In this document: piece after piece, positions 1 to 11,999 of the stretch
Position numbering within the stretch: position 1 is the first letter of the stretch
How the letters are laid out: every line of letters starts with the position of its first letter
Source of the DNA: Sciurus carolinensis
Taxonomy: Eukaryota > Chordata > Mammalia > Rodentia > Sciuridae
Direction: 5' to 3'
Length of the DNA stretch: 64,000 nt
Assembly (NCBI RefSeq): GCF_902686445.1
Contig: NC_062213.1
Span: forward strand, 2,973,241 to 3,037,240
The notes under the pieces: model-generated
Seen by the model: only the letters and a program-made list of their open reading frames with translations
The model's database searches: none
Told to the model about the DNA's origin: nothing
Position numbers and translations under genes: made by a program

Positions 1-147
1 TCGTCCGCGCGCTGGCCAGACACCACAGGAAGTGGCAGCCCTGCAGGGGAACCTGCGGGTCAGTCACTGGCCCTCCTGGAGGCTCTGGGCCCAGGCCCCA
101 CATCCGGCCCTCCCGCTGGCCAGTGGGTACCTGGGCAGAGCCCTGCC

Positions 148-260
148 CCACGGTGAGCCTCTGGTCCCTCGTCTTTAAACTGGGGGTGATGGTGAGCGCA
201 CGGGGCCTCCACCCGCAGCTGGACGGAGACAAGCCAGGACTCAGCGCACAGCCAGCACTC
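148..260 (+). repeat. MIR-like SINE fragment
   Basis: The stretch around 160-195 (…ctcgtctttaaactggggg…) follows the MIR core text that reads as a cctcatctgtaaaatggg-type string. This is an ancient mammal-wide tRNA-derived SINE relic, heavily diverged. The family was assigned by eye. Confidence 0.5.
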
Positions 261-499
261 GGAGCAGGGGCTGTGTCACTCACAGGTGCCATCCAGCGAG
301 ACTGGATCCTGACCGCTCGTGGGCTCCTGTCACTCTTAGAACAGGCAAAACAGACCCCTAAATACAACTGGGAAAACACACGCAAAAGGGTAAATGAACA
401 CGTCCCGGTCAGTCCTGCTCAGCCGGAGCTGGTGCTGAGCTCCACCCAGGCCCACCGTCCTCATGACCTCTTTAAACCACTCTGATTCCACATCTGTGC

Positions 500-810
500 T
501 CCTCCACGACTTCAGAGAAAGTCTTATAAGCTCTTTATTTAATAAAGAAATTAAGCCTTGTCTGTCATATCTGCCGCAAGTTTACTTTCCAGGCCATTAT
601 TTTTGGCCTTTCCGTGTGGTGGTTTAATTCTGACATGCTGAAGATTTTCATTTTTATGCAGCCAAGCCTGTCCATATTTTCTCTCCTGATTCCTTGTATT
701 AGTTCTAAACTTAGGCAATCTTCTCTCTCCCGAGGCATGATGAATATTAAACTCTACTTAATTCTCACTTTTCTGTGCCCTGATTTTTTTTAAATATACT
801 TAACGCTGAT
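500..810. repeat. AT-rich ancient LINE-like fragment
   Basis: A 300-bp AT-rich block stands out from GC-rich flanks. The text around 645-690 (atttttatgcagccaagcc then tccatattttctctcc) resembles a segment common in old mammalian L1 or related LINE copies. It also contains a palindromic ttatttaataaa. There is no coding capacity. The alternative is a conserved non-coding island. Confidence 0.4.
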
Positions 811-830
811 CCCAGTGGAATTCAGTTTGG

Positions 831-2464
831 TGGAGAGAGGGTGACGGGGCGGCTGAGCCTCCCAGAGGAGAGGCCCTCCTCCACGTGCCGCCCTGGAACT
901 GACCCCCAGCGGGGCACCTGCCAGCGCCCCCACCCTGGCCCCAGAGTGTGCGCCCTCCAGAGCCACCCCTCCTGCCCCTGTCCATGGCCCTGACCAGAGC
1001 AAGCTCCTGGGCTACAGATCCACTTCCAGAGAAACAGGCCAGAGGGTCTAAACACGACCCCAAAGCCGGCCAAGTCCCTGCCAGTGCCAGACGTCCTAAC
1101 TCCAGCCCTCTGCCTGCCTCTGGGCCTTCCTGCTTGCTCTTGCCTGCCCTGGGCTCTGCTCCAGGCCTGCTTCCAGCAGGCCAGCCCTTCTCTGCTGCCT
1201 TGGCCATGGCCCCGCTGACCACCCACCCTGCCCTGCTGGCCATCCCCCCAGGAGGGGCTTGCCCAGCACTGGCTCTCCCACAGGCTCTAGGGCAGTCGAG
1301 AAACTTGCTACGAGCTCTTCACACCCTGTGAGAGAAGGCTCGCTGCCCACCTTGCAGACAGATAAACTGAGGCACTGAGGGCTTCAGGACCTCCACGATG
1401 GCCCAGGGCATGGCGGTGGTGCTGGGTGGCAGCCCAGGCCAGGTGGACTCGACCCAGGCCCTGCCTATCATCCATGTGTGACACTGCCAGCCAGTCCAAG
1501 GGACAATGTGCTCGGTCAGCCTGCCTCGAGACCTCGGGGAAGCAGATGGGTGTTTGGGGGTGAGCAGGTCTGGGGACTGTGATCTGAACATCACTTTTCT
1601 CACAAAGGCTTGGTGTTCAGGGATGCCCAGGGCCAGCGTGCCTGTCTGTGTCCTGGTGAGTCTCAGTTTACCCGGCTTTAAGAGCTGAGGCCAGGACTAG
1701 TAGTGGTCTTCCATGTCCTTTCACATTGCCCCCCACTTGTCAGGCCCGGAAGGTTCTGCCTGCCTCCTGCCCCCACCTCCTCCCATCTGCATAAGAGAAC
1801 CAAAGCCCACAGAACAAACCCAAAATCCAGGAGGAGGGAGGGCTGCACAGGCCAGCAGGGCTGGACCGGGAAAGGGCCCAGGCCACCCCTGAGGCCCTGC
1901 CAAGGGGAAGACAGCGCCCACCCTGGACAGAGCCAGATACTCAGCCGGATCCCTGGCAGGATGAGCAGGAGGGAGAGGGGTGAGGAAGACACCTGCCTAC
2001 CTGGGGTCCCAGGGAACACGCAGGGCAGGAAGAGGCCAGAAGTCCTGCCCACCCTTAGGGAGCAGACCCCCACTCAAGCCACGTGGCCAGGCCTCAGCCT
2101 GGACCACACTAGAGACTCTTGGGCAGCCAGAGGACCAGCGGGCAGCAGGTAGGCTTCTCACACAGCCCCCACTCTAGGGAAGTGGGAACAGAGAAGGAGC
2201 ACCAGGGGCTCCCAGCCAGGGAACGGAGCCAGATTCCGCCTTGTCCGGATGCCCTGGTCTGCCCAGAGCCCAGGGCTGGAGGGTCAGTGACAGCAGCAGG
2301 TGGGCACCGAAACCCAGCTCCTGGCTTCTGGAATGAGGTCCTGTAGCGGGTGCTCTGCAGTCCTGCAAATGGCCATGCGCTGAGGGCGGGGGGCAGGCCG
2401 TTCCTCAGCATTTGGATTCCCGCATGGGGTGGGATTCCGAGAGGCTCGCTGGGTGGAGAGGGAG
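831..2464. other. Single-copy GC-rich DNA, no gene seen
   Basis: Open frames exist on both strands but overlap one another, have Pro/Gly/Ala/Ser/Arg-biased composition and match no domain I recognise. Two weak MIR-like cores lie inside, near 1355-1400 (ataaactgaggcactgag) and near 1655-1690 (gtctcagtttacccggc). Nothing else is supported. Confidence 0.6.
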
Positions 2465-2580
2465 AGCGTGGCCTATTAATTTCCTAGTTAATCATGCAGG
2501 ACGTTCAATAATTAGAGCGCCTGCCATCCCATCTCACTGGCCAGCCTGGGCCGAGCCGTAATTCACTCCTGGTGGTGTGA
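2465..2580. promoter_or_regulatory. AT-rich island with homeodomain-like sites
   Basis: A short AT-rich patch in GC-rich DNA carries cctattaat, a gttaatcat string at 2488-2496, a TAATTA palindrome at 2509-2514 and a further gtaattc near 2560. TAATTA is the classic core of many homeodomain proteins. That this is an enhancer or conserved element is inference; no conservation data are available here. Confidence 0.3.
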
Positions 2581-2854
2581 CCAGTCTCCAGGAGCCTCGG
2601 CTTCGGCCTGGCCACTGGGACACCTTGTGGGGACGGTGTCTGCCTCTGGAGCCTCGGTGGCAATGCCCGTGGAGCACAGGCCTGGCCTGGCGGGGCCCAG
2701 CACACCTCCAGGAGTCTCCCCAGGTCGCAAGGCCACTCCGTCTGCAGACCAGGTCCCACTCTGCTGGGTGCCCAAGCCATTCTGTAGCACGGGGTCCTGT
2801 GCCCACCACACTGGGGGTCTCCCTCAGCCACACCGTGTAGCCTGGCGTCCAGGC

Positions 2855-2905
2855 AGGGAGGCGGTTTCCACCTGTTAAAGTGGGATCAATGATTTGGCAA
2901 TCGCT
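2855..2905 (+). repeat. MIR-like core fragment
   Basis: The text cacctgttaaagtgggatca parallels the MIR core (cctcatctgtaaaatgggat). The copy is short and diverged. Confidence 0.45.
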
Positions 2906-3114
2906 CCTGGGCACGCGAGGACTCGGGCACAGGCCGGGAGAAGCCGGACCCAGGTGGTTCCTGCAGCACCTGCTGGCCGGGCGGGACCGCGCCTCATTCC
3001 AGGCCCACCAGGGAAGCTCAGGGAGCAGCCTGCCTGGAGTGTAGGCCTCTGTGCCCAGCAAGGCCTTCGTCCTTCCCCTCGCTGGACCTTGTTTGTGTCT
3101 CCCCTGGGCCCTGT

Positions 3115-3215
3115 GACCAGCGGCTGTCTCCAGTTTACAGGGAAGGGAAGGCTCAGAGCCGTTAAGGGGTTTGCCCAGGAACACTGCCCACAGGAGAGAA
3201 CCCGGGCCTGAGAAC
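3115..3215 (-). repeat. MIR fragment
   Basis: The order agtttacagggaaggg, ggctcagagccgttaag, tttgcccaggaacac reproduces the reverse of the MIR core (acagatgaggaaactgaggc … gttaagtgacttgcccaagg). Confidence 0.6.
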
Positions 3216-5855
3216 AAGCCGTCATCTCTGTCCCCAGGTGCCACAACAGACAGTCACAGACTGGACAACTGCCCTGGGCTCTGGCAAGCCCTGGGCATCC
3301 CCGCCTGGAGAGCAGGAGGGCCCTGCAGGAGAGCGAGCTCTTCACCTCACTCACTCGCGGCAGCCCCAGGGCCAGGCTGCCCGTCTCCTGCTGCGTCCCT
3401 TCCGGGAGTCAGGAGCGAGGATGTGGGGAACAGAGCCTGGTGGGGCAGAGCCGTGCTCGGAGCACTACCTGGGCCCTGGGGAGGAGCAAGGCCTCCTTCC
3501 CCCGACTCCCCACCCCTCCGCAGCCTCAGCAGTCTCCCTCTGCGCAGCAAAGCCGCCCTCGGCTGTGATCGACCACGGCCGCTGGCCCCTCTGAGGCTGG
3601 AATGGAAGCCAGGAGTCCCACACGCACACGAGCCCTCTTGTCTGTGCTCCAGGCCGTCCCCGCACCACCGGCACCAGGGCAGAACGGAGCACCAGCCTCT
3701 CTTGCCGGTTCCCACCCCAACAACGGCCGGGAGGGAGGCAGGGGCAAACCGCCAGGGTCTGGGGTGAGGGCTGCCAAGGAAGTGGACTCGGTGCTGGTGG
3801 AGAAGGGCAACGGCACACCCAGGTCGAGAGCTAAAGAGAAACAGCAGTGTGGGAAAGCGGGAGGGGCAGCAGGCGCAAAGGCCCTGAGGCAGGGGCGCCT
3901 GGGACAGGCCCTCCATCAGGTCTGGGCAGCGTGATGTCCTACAGGTGGATGGCACTCTCAGGGCCAGGCCTTGCCGGCTGCCGTAGCCTCCCGCTCAGCC
4001 TCCCCGTCCTCCAGCAGAACAATCAGGGCCTTCTCCCAGGGTGTACATCTGAAAGTGACCCTCCTCTGCGCAGAGCTCTCCCGTGGCTCCCATGGATTCA
4101 GACAACCGGAGCTGCCTGTGTGCTGCGCAGAGCCCTCTCCCAGCACCGGCCATGGCTCCGGCCCCACCGCCATCCTGGACAGCTTGGGACACGCTCCCTC
4201 CCGTGGCACGAGCCCTGTCCTGTCGTCACCTCTGCCTGGCTCACTCCCTTCCCTCCCTGGTCAGTTGGACATCTTCAGATGGTCACCCAAGGACACGCCC
4301 TTACTCTCCTGCCCGATCAGACGCTGTCACGGGCTCCAGGCACGGCTTTCCCGACTCCGTGGGACTTGATGTGGCCACTGGTGTTTGTTCGTGCGACGGC
4401 CCATCCGCCTCCACACCAAAGCTTTCGTCCTCCGTGGAACTTCTGGGAGCTCACGGGGCACTGGGCACAGGGTGGACGGGCGTGAGGCTGTTGACAAGCT
4501 GTTGGACAATAAGTTCCCAGTGAGCAAATGCCATTTAGCAAGCCGGCTGAGACTGACCCGGACACCGTGGCGCTCAGGGGCGAGGGCCCATGAGCGCTGG
4601 AAGCCCCAGAGGGCCCTGGAGGGTGAGGAGTGGGCTTTGGCATTTCTCCTTGCTCTTTCCTCTCTTCCTCAGGTTTTGAACTGTACAGATCTATGACCAA
4701 AATCCTGCCCTGGCCAGGGAAAGAGAGTGCTGAGCTACGTGGTTTTGTGGTGAGTGGAGTCTGGAGACCAGAGGCAAGAGGAACTGTGCATAAGCACTGG
4801 GTTCTAGCCGATGAAGCTGCCCGCCGACGTGAGGACTGATCTTTCCCTGGCCTCTCCACACAGCCCTTGGAACCGGCCAGCAGTGGGTGACCAGAGGCAG
4901 GAGGCTGGGCTCCCTGTTGCAGAGGGAGGTCACAGTAAGCAGGAGCAGGAGCTGCATGTTCCGTGTGGGGCGGGCTAGAGGGGGCGGCCTCCCTGGCCTC
5001 GTCCAGTTTAGCAGAGATCGGGCATGTGGAACCTCCAGGGCGGCGTGTGCACACGGTGGCGTGCGCGCGTGCAGCGCCTCGCTCTCTTGGCCGGCGGCCC
5101 AGCAGCGGGGAGCTCGCAGCACCAGGTCCAGGCTCCTAACCCACTTCCCACCCCAGCTCGGGGCTCGGGGAGAGCTGGCCATGGGGACTGGGGCAGGAAG
5201 CGCGTGGGCCACCTGGAGCACCCGCCTGGCAGGAGGCAGGGAGGAGCTCGGTGGAGGCTGGTGGAGTAGCAGGGCCCCTGGAGGAGGGCGCCCTGTGGCC
5301 CAGGCTGGAGCGTCCTGAGCAGACTGCAGATGAGCCCGTGGGGTGGACGGGCCCCAGGGGCGGATGAACGATTGTGGTCCATACTGAAGAGACTCATGAC
5401 TGGACAGACGGGTGGGCGATCACACAGAAGACAGATAGTAGGTGATAGACGACGGGCGGGTGTGCAGAGTGGGCACTTGGTCCCATCAAAGCCCCGACCA
5501 CTCCCCGCCCCCACCCTCCCTGACCCCGCCCCCACACGGGCACCACACTCTGTGGCTCCCCGGGGCATACCATGTGGGAAGAGGGCCTGGAGCAACAGCG
5601 GGGAATCCTGAGCGCCTGCCACTGGCCGTAAGCTGGCTTCCAGAGGCCAGGCCCCGAGGGCCGGAGGCGATGGGCTTGCCTCCAGGGTTCCTCCCAGACG
5701 CGGCTTCTCCACCAGCCCTGAGGAGCACAGCCTGGTGGCCAACACCAGGCGTCAATCCTGACCCAGGAGGCGAGTGGGTGGTGAGACCCGAGGAGCAGGG
5801 CTGGAGCAGGGTCAGTACCAGGGCGTCAACCAGGCCTGGTCCCGCAGAGCGCAGA
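3216..5855. other. Single-copy GC-rich DNA, no gene seen
   Basis: There is no recognisable exon or repeat over 2.6 kb. Around 5035-5125 CpG density rises locally (about fourteen CpG in 90 bp, including a gtgcgcgcgtgc run), but this is far too short for a CpG island. Frames up to 245 codons occur on the minus strand (4317-5054, 5008-5745); their translations are low-information and overlap plus-strand frames. Confidence 0.55.
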
Positions 5856-5985
5856 ACATCCCCACCTTTGAAATTTCCCTGTAAATCTGAAACTGTTCCA
5901 GAAGAAAAGCATGTTTGTTTGAACTCCCAATAATGTACATCAACAAAATCAAGTTGGAAAAAGTGGCCAGGTCAAAGCCAACACC
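5855..5985. repeat. Possible 3' end of an ancient LINE-like repeat
   Basis: The text ccctgtaaatctgaaactg followed by ttccagaagaaaag resembles the A-rich terminal segment of old mammalian LINE copies (ctgtaaatctaaaattattcc-like, then aaataaaaag). It is short and diverged. Confidence 0.35.
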
Positions 5986-6229
5986 CAGGTTCATCCTTGA
6001 TGCTGAGACCTCATGGCTCGGAAGCACGGGAAGGCTCTGCAGCTCCAGCAGACAAGTTCTTGTGGTAGTTGCTAAAACACCCTTGGGCTGTGTTATCAGA
6101 AGCACAGAGGCCAGAACATGGGAGGGGATGCACGTCTCCACACTCCAGCTCATGAGCAGCTCCCACCACGTAGGAGTGCAGGGGTTGGGGTTAGAAACAG
6201 ACTCCTGTCCCCTCCCTGTCTTCTCTACA

Positions 6230-6790
6230 GATGGGAGGACAGGTGACTTCAGGGCCCTATGGGGCTTAGGGCAAGGGACCTAAGCAGGTGCCTAGCAGGA
6301 AACCCCTTCTGCTATCAGGTTCAGGGCCACCAGAATGTCAAACACCCGACCCAGATGGTGATGGAGAGGGACAGGGAGATGGAGCAAGTGCCCAGGCTCT
6401 AGCGTCCACATCCGGCTCCTGTCTTCTGCTGTGTAGCCGCAAACAAGTCTCCAAGCTTCTCCGAGCCCCTTTCTCCGCACGTGGCCAGGGCTGGGAGGCA
6501 CAGGCACACCCTAGCTTCCTGGTGGCAGAGCAGCTTTAACAGGGACTCTCAGAGCTGCACGTGTCCCCAGAGCTGGACTCACCACCTGGAGACACAGTGA
6601 CCCCTGAAAGACAGACGCTCTTCAGGGGAGAAGTGGTGCGTTGGAAGAACAGGAACTCTGCCAGGGACATCCAGGGCTCTGCTCCAGGCCAGTCACCAGC
6701 AGGCTCTGAGCTCAGGCAGTCCTTCCACTACCCTGAGCCTCGGTCTTCTCATCTACAACAGGGAGTTGAGCATGACCCCCAACAGCCCGC
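6230..6790 (+). repeat. Cluster of MIR-like fragments
   Basis: Three stretches fit parts of MIR reading on this strand: 6220-6260 (ttctctacagatgggagg), 6405-6490 (…caaacaagtctccaagcttc…) and 6715-6780 (tgagcctcggtcttctcatc, then tacaacaggga). They may be one or more highly diverged insertions. Confidence 0.4.
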
Positions 6791-7610
6791 CCTGTGCTGG
6801 GGCAGAGTGAGGCCTCCTCGACCGGGGGTCCCACTGGCCTCTCAGGCCTGGTCTCAGGTGACACGGGCCTGGGCCACCTGTCTCCTAGTCACCTGCCCAC
6901 CCCTGCATATCTTGTCTCCTCAGTGAGACTTCCCGGACCCCACCAGGAACAGGTCCCAGAGCAGATGGTGCAGCCCTGCAGTGCAGGCCAGGTCTGTCTC
7001 CAGCAGGTCATGAGCTCAGGGAGGGCATGGGCATGGCCAGGGGGCCATTGGGTGAGGGCACCAGGGCGTAGGCCCACTCCAGCCAAGGCAAATGGCTGCC
7101 CTGATCTGGGCACCTGTTTCCATGACTGTAATGCGAGGGGAGGGGCTTCCGTCTTTAAGTCCCACTCCACTTTACAGAGCTGGTCCTGGAAGCCAGACTG
7201 GCAGAGGAAGGCACATCCTCACCTCCTGGAAATAATTTTGTCCCCACAGTCCTCGAGAGACAGGCCAAGAGAGCGTGCAGGCTGAGGGCGGAGGGGACCT
7301 GGCTGGCAGAGAGACTGTGCCCAGTCCCTCCGAGCGAAGCTGGGCTGGGACTTAGTCCAGCACCGAGGTCTCAGGACAGCCTGGCCAGGCCCAGCCCCTC
7401 TGCCCGCCAGCCCCAGGCGAGGCAGGGCATCTTCTCACGGTTCTCACTCTATAGCACCTGCTGGGGACATGGACTGTCCAATCAGCTCCTGAATCAACTG
7501 ATGGGACCAGAGAGAGGTGGTGCCCGCTTGGAACACAGCAGCTGCTCTTTCAAGTGAAGGAAGAAAAGGGGATTTTCCTGTGTGTGCCCGACACCTCTGG
7601 GAGCTTGTAG
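6791..7610. other. Single-copy DNA, no gene seen
   Basis: There are no exon-like signals or recognised repeats. The interval is mixed GC-rich sequence between MIR relics and an older interspersed repeat. Confidence 0.5.
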
Positions 7611-7611
7611 T

Positions 7612-7900
7612 GGATTGAGGAGTGTGTCCCAAAATTCACATCCACCCAAACCTCAGAAGGAGAGGTCACTTGGAATAAGGTCTTTGCAGATGTGATTGAC
7701 CAAGGATCTCAAAATGAAGTCGTCCCAGGTTTACAGTGCGCTCTGAAGACGACCGATTCCTCGTAACAGCAAGGACAGGGGACCTGGAAAAGGCCCCGAG
7801 AAGAGGAGGCGGAGCCTGGGGTGTGCCCACACGTGCGTGTGCCCACGTGAACAGGTGCTGCTGCTGCCCCGCCCAGCAGGCTCGGGAGACATGGCCAGGA
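7612..7900 (+). repeat. Ancient mammal-wide LTR-like repeat fragment
   Basis: The text tgtgtcccaaaattcaca, then ggaataaggtctttgcagat and gtgattgaccaagg, follows a widespread mammalian repeat motif (gtgtcccccaaaattcat … aggtctttgcagatgtaatta). The later part (acaggggacctggaaaagg … gagacatggcca) is compatible with the same family. I judge it MaLR-like but am not sure of the class. Confidence 0.5.
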
Positions 7901-7964
7901 GACTTCCTCCCTGAGTAAAGGGGGCGTTCCAGGGACAAGGCCCCGCCCCCAGCACTGGGCTCAG

Positions 7965-8180
7965 AGAGTCACTGAAAATACAGAAATAACATTTTTATGG
8001 TTATTAAAGTAATAAGCACTGACTGCAAAAAACATAAAATAAAAAACCAAGACGATACCTGAAGGAACGATGAAGCGAGAGAAAGTCGCCCACGAGCTCA
8101 TCTCTGGCATTCACGTGGTGGTAATAGGTCTTCAGCCTCGTGTTCCCCGTTATTCCCACACAGAGCTGGAGGCTGGCGGG
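7965..8180. repeat. Ancient LINE-like 3' fragment
   Basis: An AT-rich segment (ctgaaaatacagaaataaca, then aaaacataaaataaaaaacc) resembles the tail region of old LINE copies containing tacagaaaa…ataaagaagaaaataaaaa. It has no coding content. A conserved non-coding element is the alternative. Confidence 0.35.
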
Positions 8181-9632
8181 GTGCAACTAAGTCCACGGAG
8201 AGTCCTTGCTGGGGACGCGCAGCCTGGTCTGCCTGCCCAGGCAATAATGCGCTCTGGGCATCTTCCACACCAATGAGCGCAAGTCCACAGCGCCCCCCGG
8301 CTGCAGAGCTCGTCCCGGGCGGTGCCATCTGCTTGGCTGCCCCTGGACGCTGCGCTCATCTCCAGCTTTGCTCTCAACGGCAACAGATGACTTACGGGCC
8401 ACCGTGCCCTGCACACATCCACAGGCGCCTGTCCAACTTCTGTTACGAGACTCTCCTAGAAGCGAGCAGGCCACGAACATCTTAAAATCTGCCATGGCGC
8501 GGAGCCAACTGGTCTTCCAGGAAGCTGGTGCCAAGGTCCCACTGTCCCTGCGCCTGGCTGCCTGCACTGGCCAGCCCTGCGTCCCCTCGGTCTGAGAGTT
8601 TGAAGCAGACACATGCGGTACTTGAAAGCAAGATGGAGACAGCGCATCCTCTGGCTGTTCCTGTCCCCTCCGGGGTGGGGAGCAGGCAAGTGACCTGGTC
8701 CTCTTTCTTCTGGAGGTTATTTATTGGATGACATCTGGAGAGCTCACTTTATGACAGGCAGAGGGACAGACATGAAGGAAAAGCTCCGAGTTGGACCGGA
8801 GCTGGACCCGTACACTCAGGGGCAGGCCATGCACACACGCGTGCCCGGTGCTCATGTACACGCGTGCACACACGAGCACATGCGTGCATACCTGCGCACA
8901 CGGGCAGGCTCTGAGCTGGCAGTTGGGTGGCTGGAGAGAGCGCAGAGGCAAGACGGTGATGAGCAGGAAGACAGTGACTGTCCACCTGTCCCCTGCCCCC
9001 AACCGTCCCCCAGAGCCCTGAGGTCAGTGCTGTCACCACCCAACCTCGCTCAGACCATCAGCTCCAGCGATGGACAGCCTGCCTGTGGGCCAGCGGGGAA
9101 GCCGAGACACGACCTTGAGGGCTGGCTTCTCGCTGTGGGCGCCAAGGCCAGCACTGCCACCCGAACTGATCTACAGGACTGTGCTCCCAGGCCTCGCCCA
9201 ACTTAGCCACGCCCTGCCCCAGGACAAAACCATCCCTCAGTGACCCTCAACCCCAGGACTCAGGCCCAGAGGAGGGCAGATATGACGACCCCACGTGTGA
9301 GACGGGCAGGGAAGCCCCTGGGGCTGAGGAGGCTCCCGGGAGCAGGCTCCAGAGGCGGCAGGCAGTGGGCTCTTCCCTCCCAGCCAACCAGACCAAAGAG
9401 TGGACCTGGTGCCTCTGTCCTTCCCTGCTGCTCTAACACAACTCCTCAGACTTAGACTGGGCGGGTCCTACACAGTGCTAGAGCTGAAGCCCAAGATCAG
9501 GCCCCCGCGGACAGTGTCTGTCCTCCATAGGTGGGAGGGCGGTGGGTGTACCCAGGCCTCTTCCATAAGGCCACCAATCCTATCACCAAGCTCCATCCTG
9601 ACCTACTCACCCCCAAAGGCCACCTCTCTATG
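8181..9632. other. Single-copy DNA with a small CA-rich patch
   Basis: No gene is recognised. Inside, 8826-8902 is a degenerate CA/CG purine-pyrimidine alternating tract (cacacacgcgtgcccgg, tacacgcgtgcacacacg). A weak MIR-like core appears near 9240-9330. Near 8715-8760 the string gttatttattggatgacatc may be an old repeat remnant. Confidence 0.5.
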
Positions 9633-9800
9633 CCATCACCTAGGGGACAGGTGGTTCCAGCTCTGACGCCATCGCCTAGGGGACAGGTGGTTCCAGCTCT
9701 GACGCCATTGCCTAGGGGACAGGTGGTTCCAGCTCTGACGCCATTGCCTAGGGGACAGGTGGTTCCAACTCTGATGCCATGGCCTTAGGGGCAGGTTCCA
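9633..9800. repeat. 36-bp minisatellite, about 4.6 copies
   Basis: Units start at 9633, 9669, 9705 and 9741, and a shortened fifth begins at 9777. Each opens with ccatcgcctaggggacagg (or ccatt/ccatc variants) and closes with tggttccagctctgacg. Copies differ at one to three positions, so the array is young or homogenised. Because 36 is divisible by three, frames stay open on both strands (plus 9531-9788, minus 9636-9878), but this is a periodicity artefact. Confidence 0.95.
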
Positions 9801-11995
9801 ATGCACAGTCTTGGCCAATAGAGCATCTGAACTCTCCCTGGGGTGCTTCTCCTGCCACCCCTTCCTCAGACCCCCCACACCTCCTCCTGAGCCTCCCAGA
9901 AGTCAGTACTGGAAGGAGAACCCTGGAGCCTCTCAACGGGATGGTGGGAACATGAGTGCCCCTCCTCCAGGGCCTGCAACCAGCCCTGGCACTCACCTCA
10001 GCGACTCCAGGGAAGCCTCCTGTGTCAAGTGGGGGTGACAATGCTTTATCCTGTACTTAGGGGACAATCCAACCAGCCAACAGCATGGGGAACCTGTCAT
10101 GGAACAGGGTGGCTCCTTGGTGGAGCCCATGCAGAGGAAATCTGCCACCCTTCCTATCAGAGCAGGGACACTGAGGCACAGGGAAGCAGAGAGCCTCCAG
10201 GTCACAGTGGCTGAGGGCAGAGCAGGTCTGATCATGGGGCAGGGCTGGCAGGAGGCCCCAGATGGAGCAGAAACTCACAATGGCCTGCGAAGCTCCAGGC
10301 CCCCTGGCTTAGAGGTGGACAGAGCCTGGGATGAGGCCAGCAGGTTTGGGGGCATGAGGCAGGGTCATTGGGGCCCTGCATCTAGGGCTTAGTCCAGGCC
10401 ACAGATGAGAGAGAGTTTTGAGGGGGACACAGGCAGCAAATGGCAGCTGCTGTTGTTTTCTCTTTCCTCTGGCTTCAGCGCCAGGCTGCCGAGTGGCTCA
10501 GGAATCTCACACAGCAGGTCCCCTGCCAGGACCCAGAGCAGAGTCGGGCAGAGGGTGCTGCCTCCTGGGGAGCGGCCACTGGGCAGGACGGATGGTGTGG
10601 CACCCACATTGTGCAAACGTGGAGAAGTGGACCTCCCATGGGCCCCAGGGAGGAGCCTGGAGCCTCCCAATCCCAAGCACAAGGTCAGGTTCCACATCAG
10701 GAAGAGGGGCAGTGGGCTGTCACCCTGCCCTTGGCGACGTTGCTCGAGACCCTGCCATCCCGCTCCCGGGACCCCAGCTCCCACATCGGAGAGGCACTGT
10801 GGTCCGGGAGGCATCTAAGTGGCTCGGGTTGGGATGGACTGAGCTCAATCAAGTCCTCCTCATGGCAATGGCCTTGGGGTGCGCCAGGAATATGGTGGCC
10901 ATAGCTGTGTCCCCATGAGGCTTCTGGTGAGCGGCAAGATGGAGGGTCTGTCCCTGGGCTGCTGCAGGAGCCCCCAGATCCACAACCCATGCCTTCTCGG
11001 TAGCCCACTCTGCTGAGAACACCTTGCCACCAGTACCCCACCCAGACACGGGTCCAGCAGAGGGGCCCAGCCAGGGCCTGTGGGTGGGGTGGGGACGAGG
11101 TCAGCCCACCACACTGGAGAAGGGCCCAGCTGCCTCAGGACTCACCCGGGCAGCCCAGTCCTTGGGCTCTGTCTGAGGCAAGCACCCCTTTTCTCTCAGT
11201 CGGCAAGAAGGCCCCTGGTCCCTGCAGCTCCCAGGGCGCTGGAGTCCTCCCTTGCTCAGCCTGGGTGTGGCACATGGAGCCGTCTCCCTGCCTCTGCCTT
11301 GACCCACTGGCTGCCTGGAAGCCTCTGTACCTTCTTGATCTGTTGTCCTCTTGCTCTTCTGAGTGTCCCTGTCACCTGTCCCCTCAGGGAAGGTCAAGTG
11401 GGGAGCCAAGCCTTTCATGCCTGCCAGGTGGCAACCAGGCCCCACGGTGTCATGGAGTCCACCAAGGGAACTGGACGGTAAGCCCCATGCAACCCCAAGA
11501 GGCCAAGGGGCACTGAACCTCCACCTTCCCCACAGCAAGAGGAGGCAGCCTCCCCACAGAGCAGCACCAGAGGTCAGCCGAGAGGGGCTGGTGGGGCTTG
11601 GGCAAGACCCAGAGTGTCAGAACGCGGCTGTGACTGCCAAGGTGTCGGGCTTCTGACAAAAGGCACACATCAGACCAAGAGCTAGGAGGCTCTCAAGCTG
11701 AGCACCAACTGGCCATCTGTGGGGCAGCACCAAAATGGCAAATGCTGGAACTGCCAGACAGAGTTGAGAACAGCCATCACCAGGGCACCAGTGAGCAGCC
11801 AAGGCAAGATGGAGAGCAAGCAGAGAGAGCACCAGCAGCAGAGAGGTCGGGAGGAGGTCCAGAACTGAGGACTGCACACTTGGAGGACGAGGAGGAGGTG
11901 GAGCAAGACTCGGTCCACCCAGTCTGAGCAGCGGAGGAGCAGCCGAAAGGAGTCAGCAGCACCTGGGGCTGGGGCCTGGAGCCAGACCCCAGACT
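9801..11995. other. Single-copy DNA, no gene seen
   Basis: No exon is recognised. The MIR-like core at 10140-10250 is listed separately. The region from 11.65 kb onward becomes A/G-rich and could be the decayed 5' part of the L1 that follows, but I cannot align it convincingly. Confidence 0.5.
10140..10250 (-). repeat. MIR-like fragment
   Basis: The order cactgaggcacagggaag, gcctccaggtcacagtgg and agcaggtctgatcatgg matches the reverse MIR core (gaggaaactgaggcacagag … aaggtcacacagctag … agctgggatt). Confidence 0.5.
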
Positions 11996-11999
11996 CAGA

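Noticed and set aside
9531..9878. Repeated peptide with Pro-Arg-Gly-Gln-Val-Val-Pro units
   Set aside because: An effect of the 36-bp minisatellite unit being a multiple of three.
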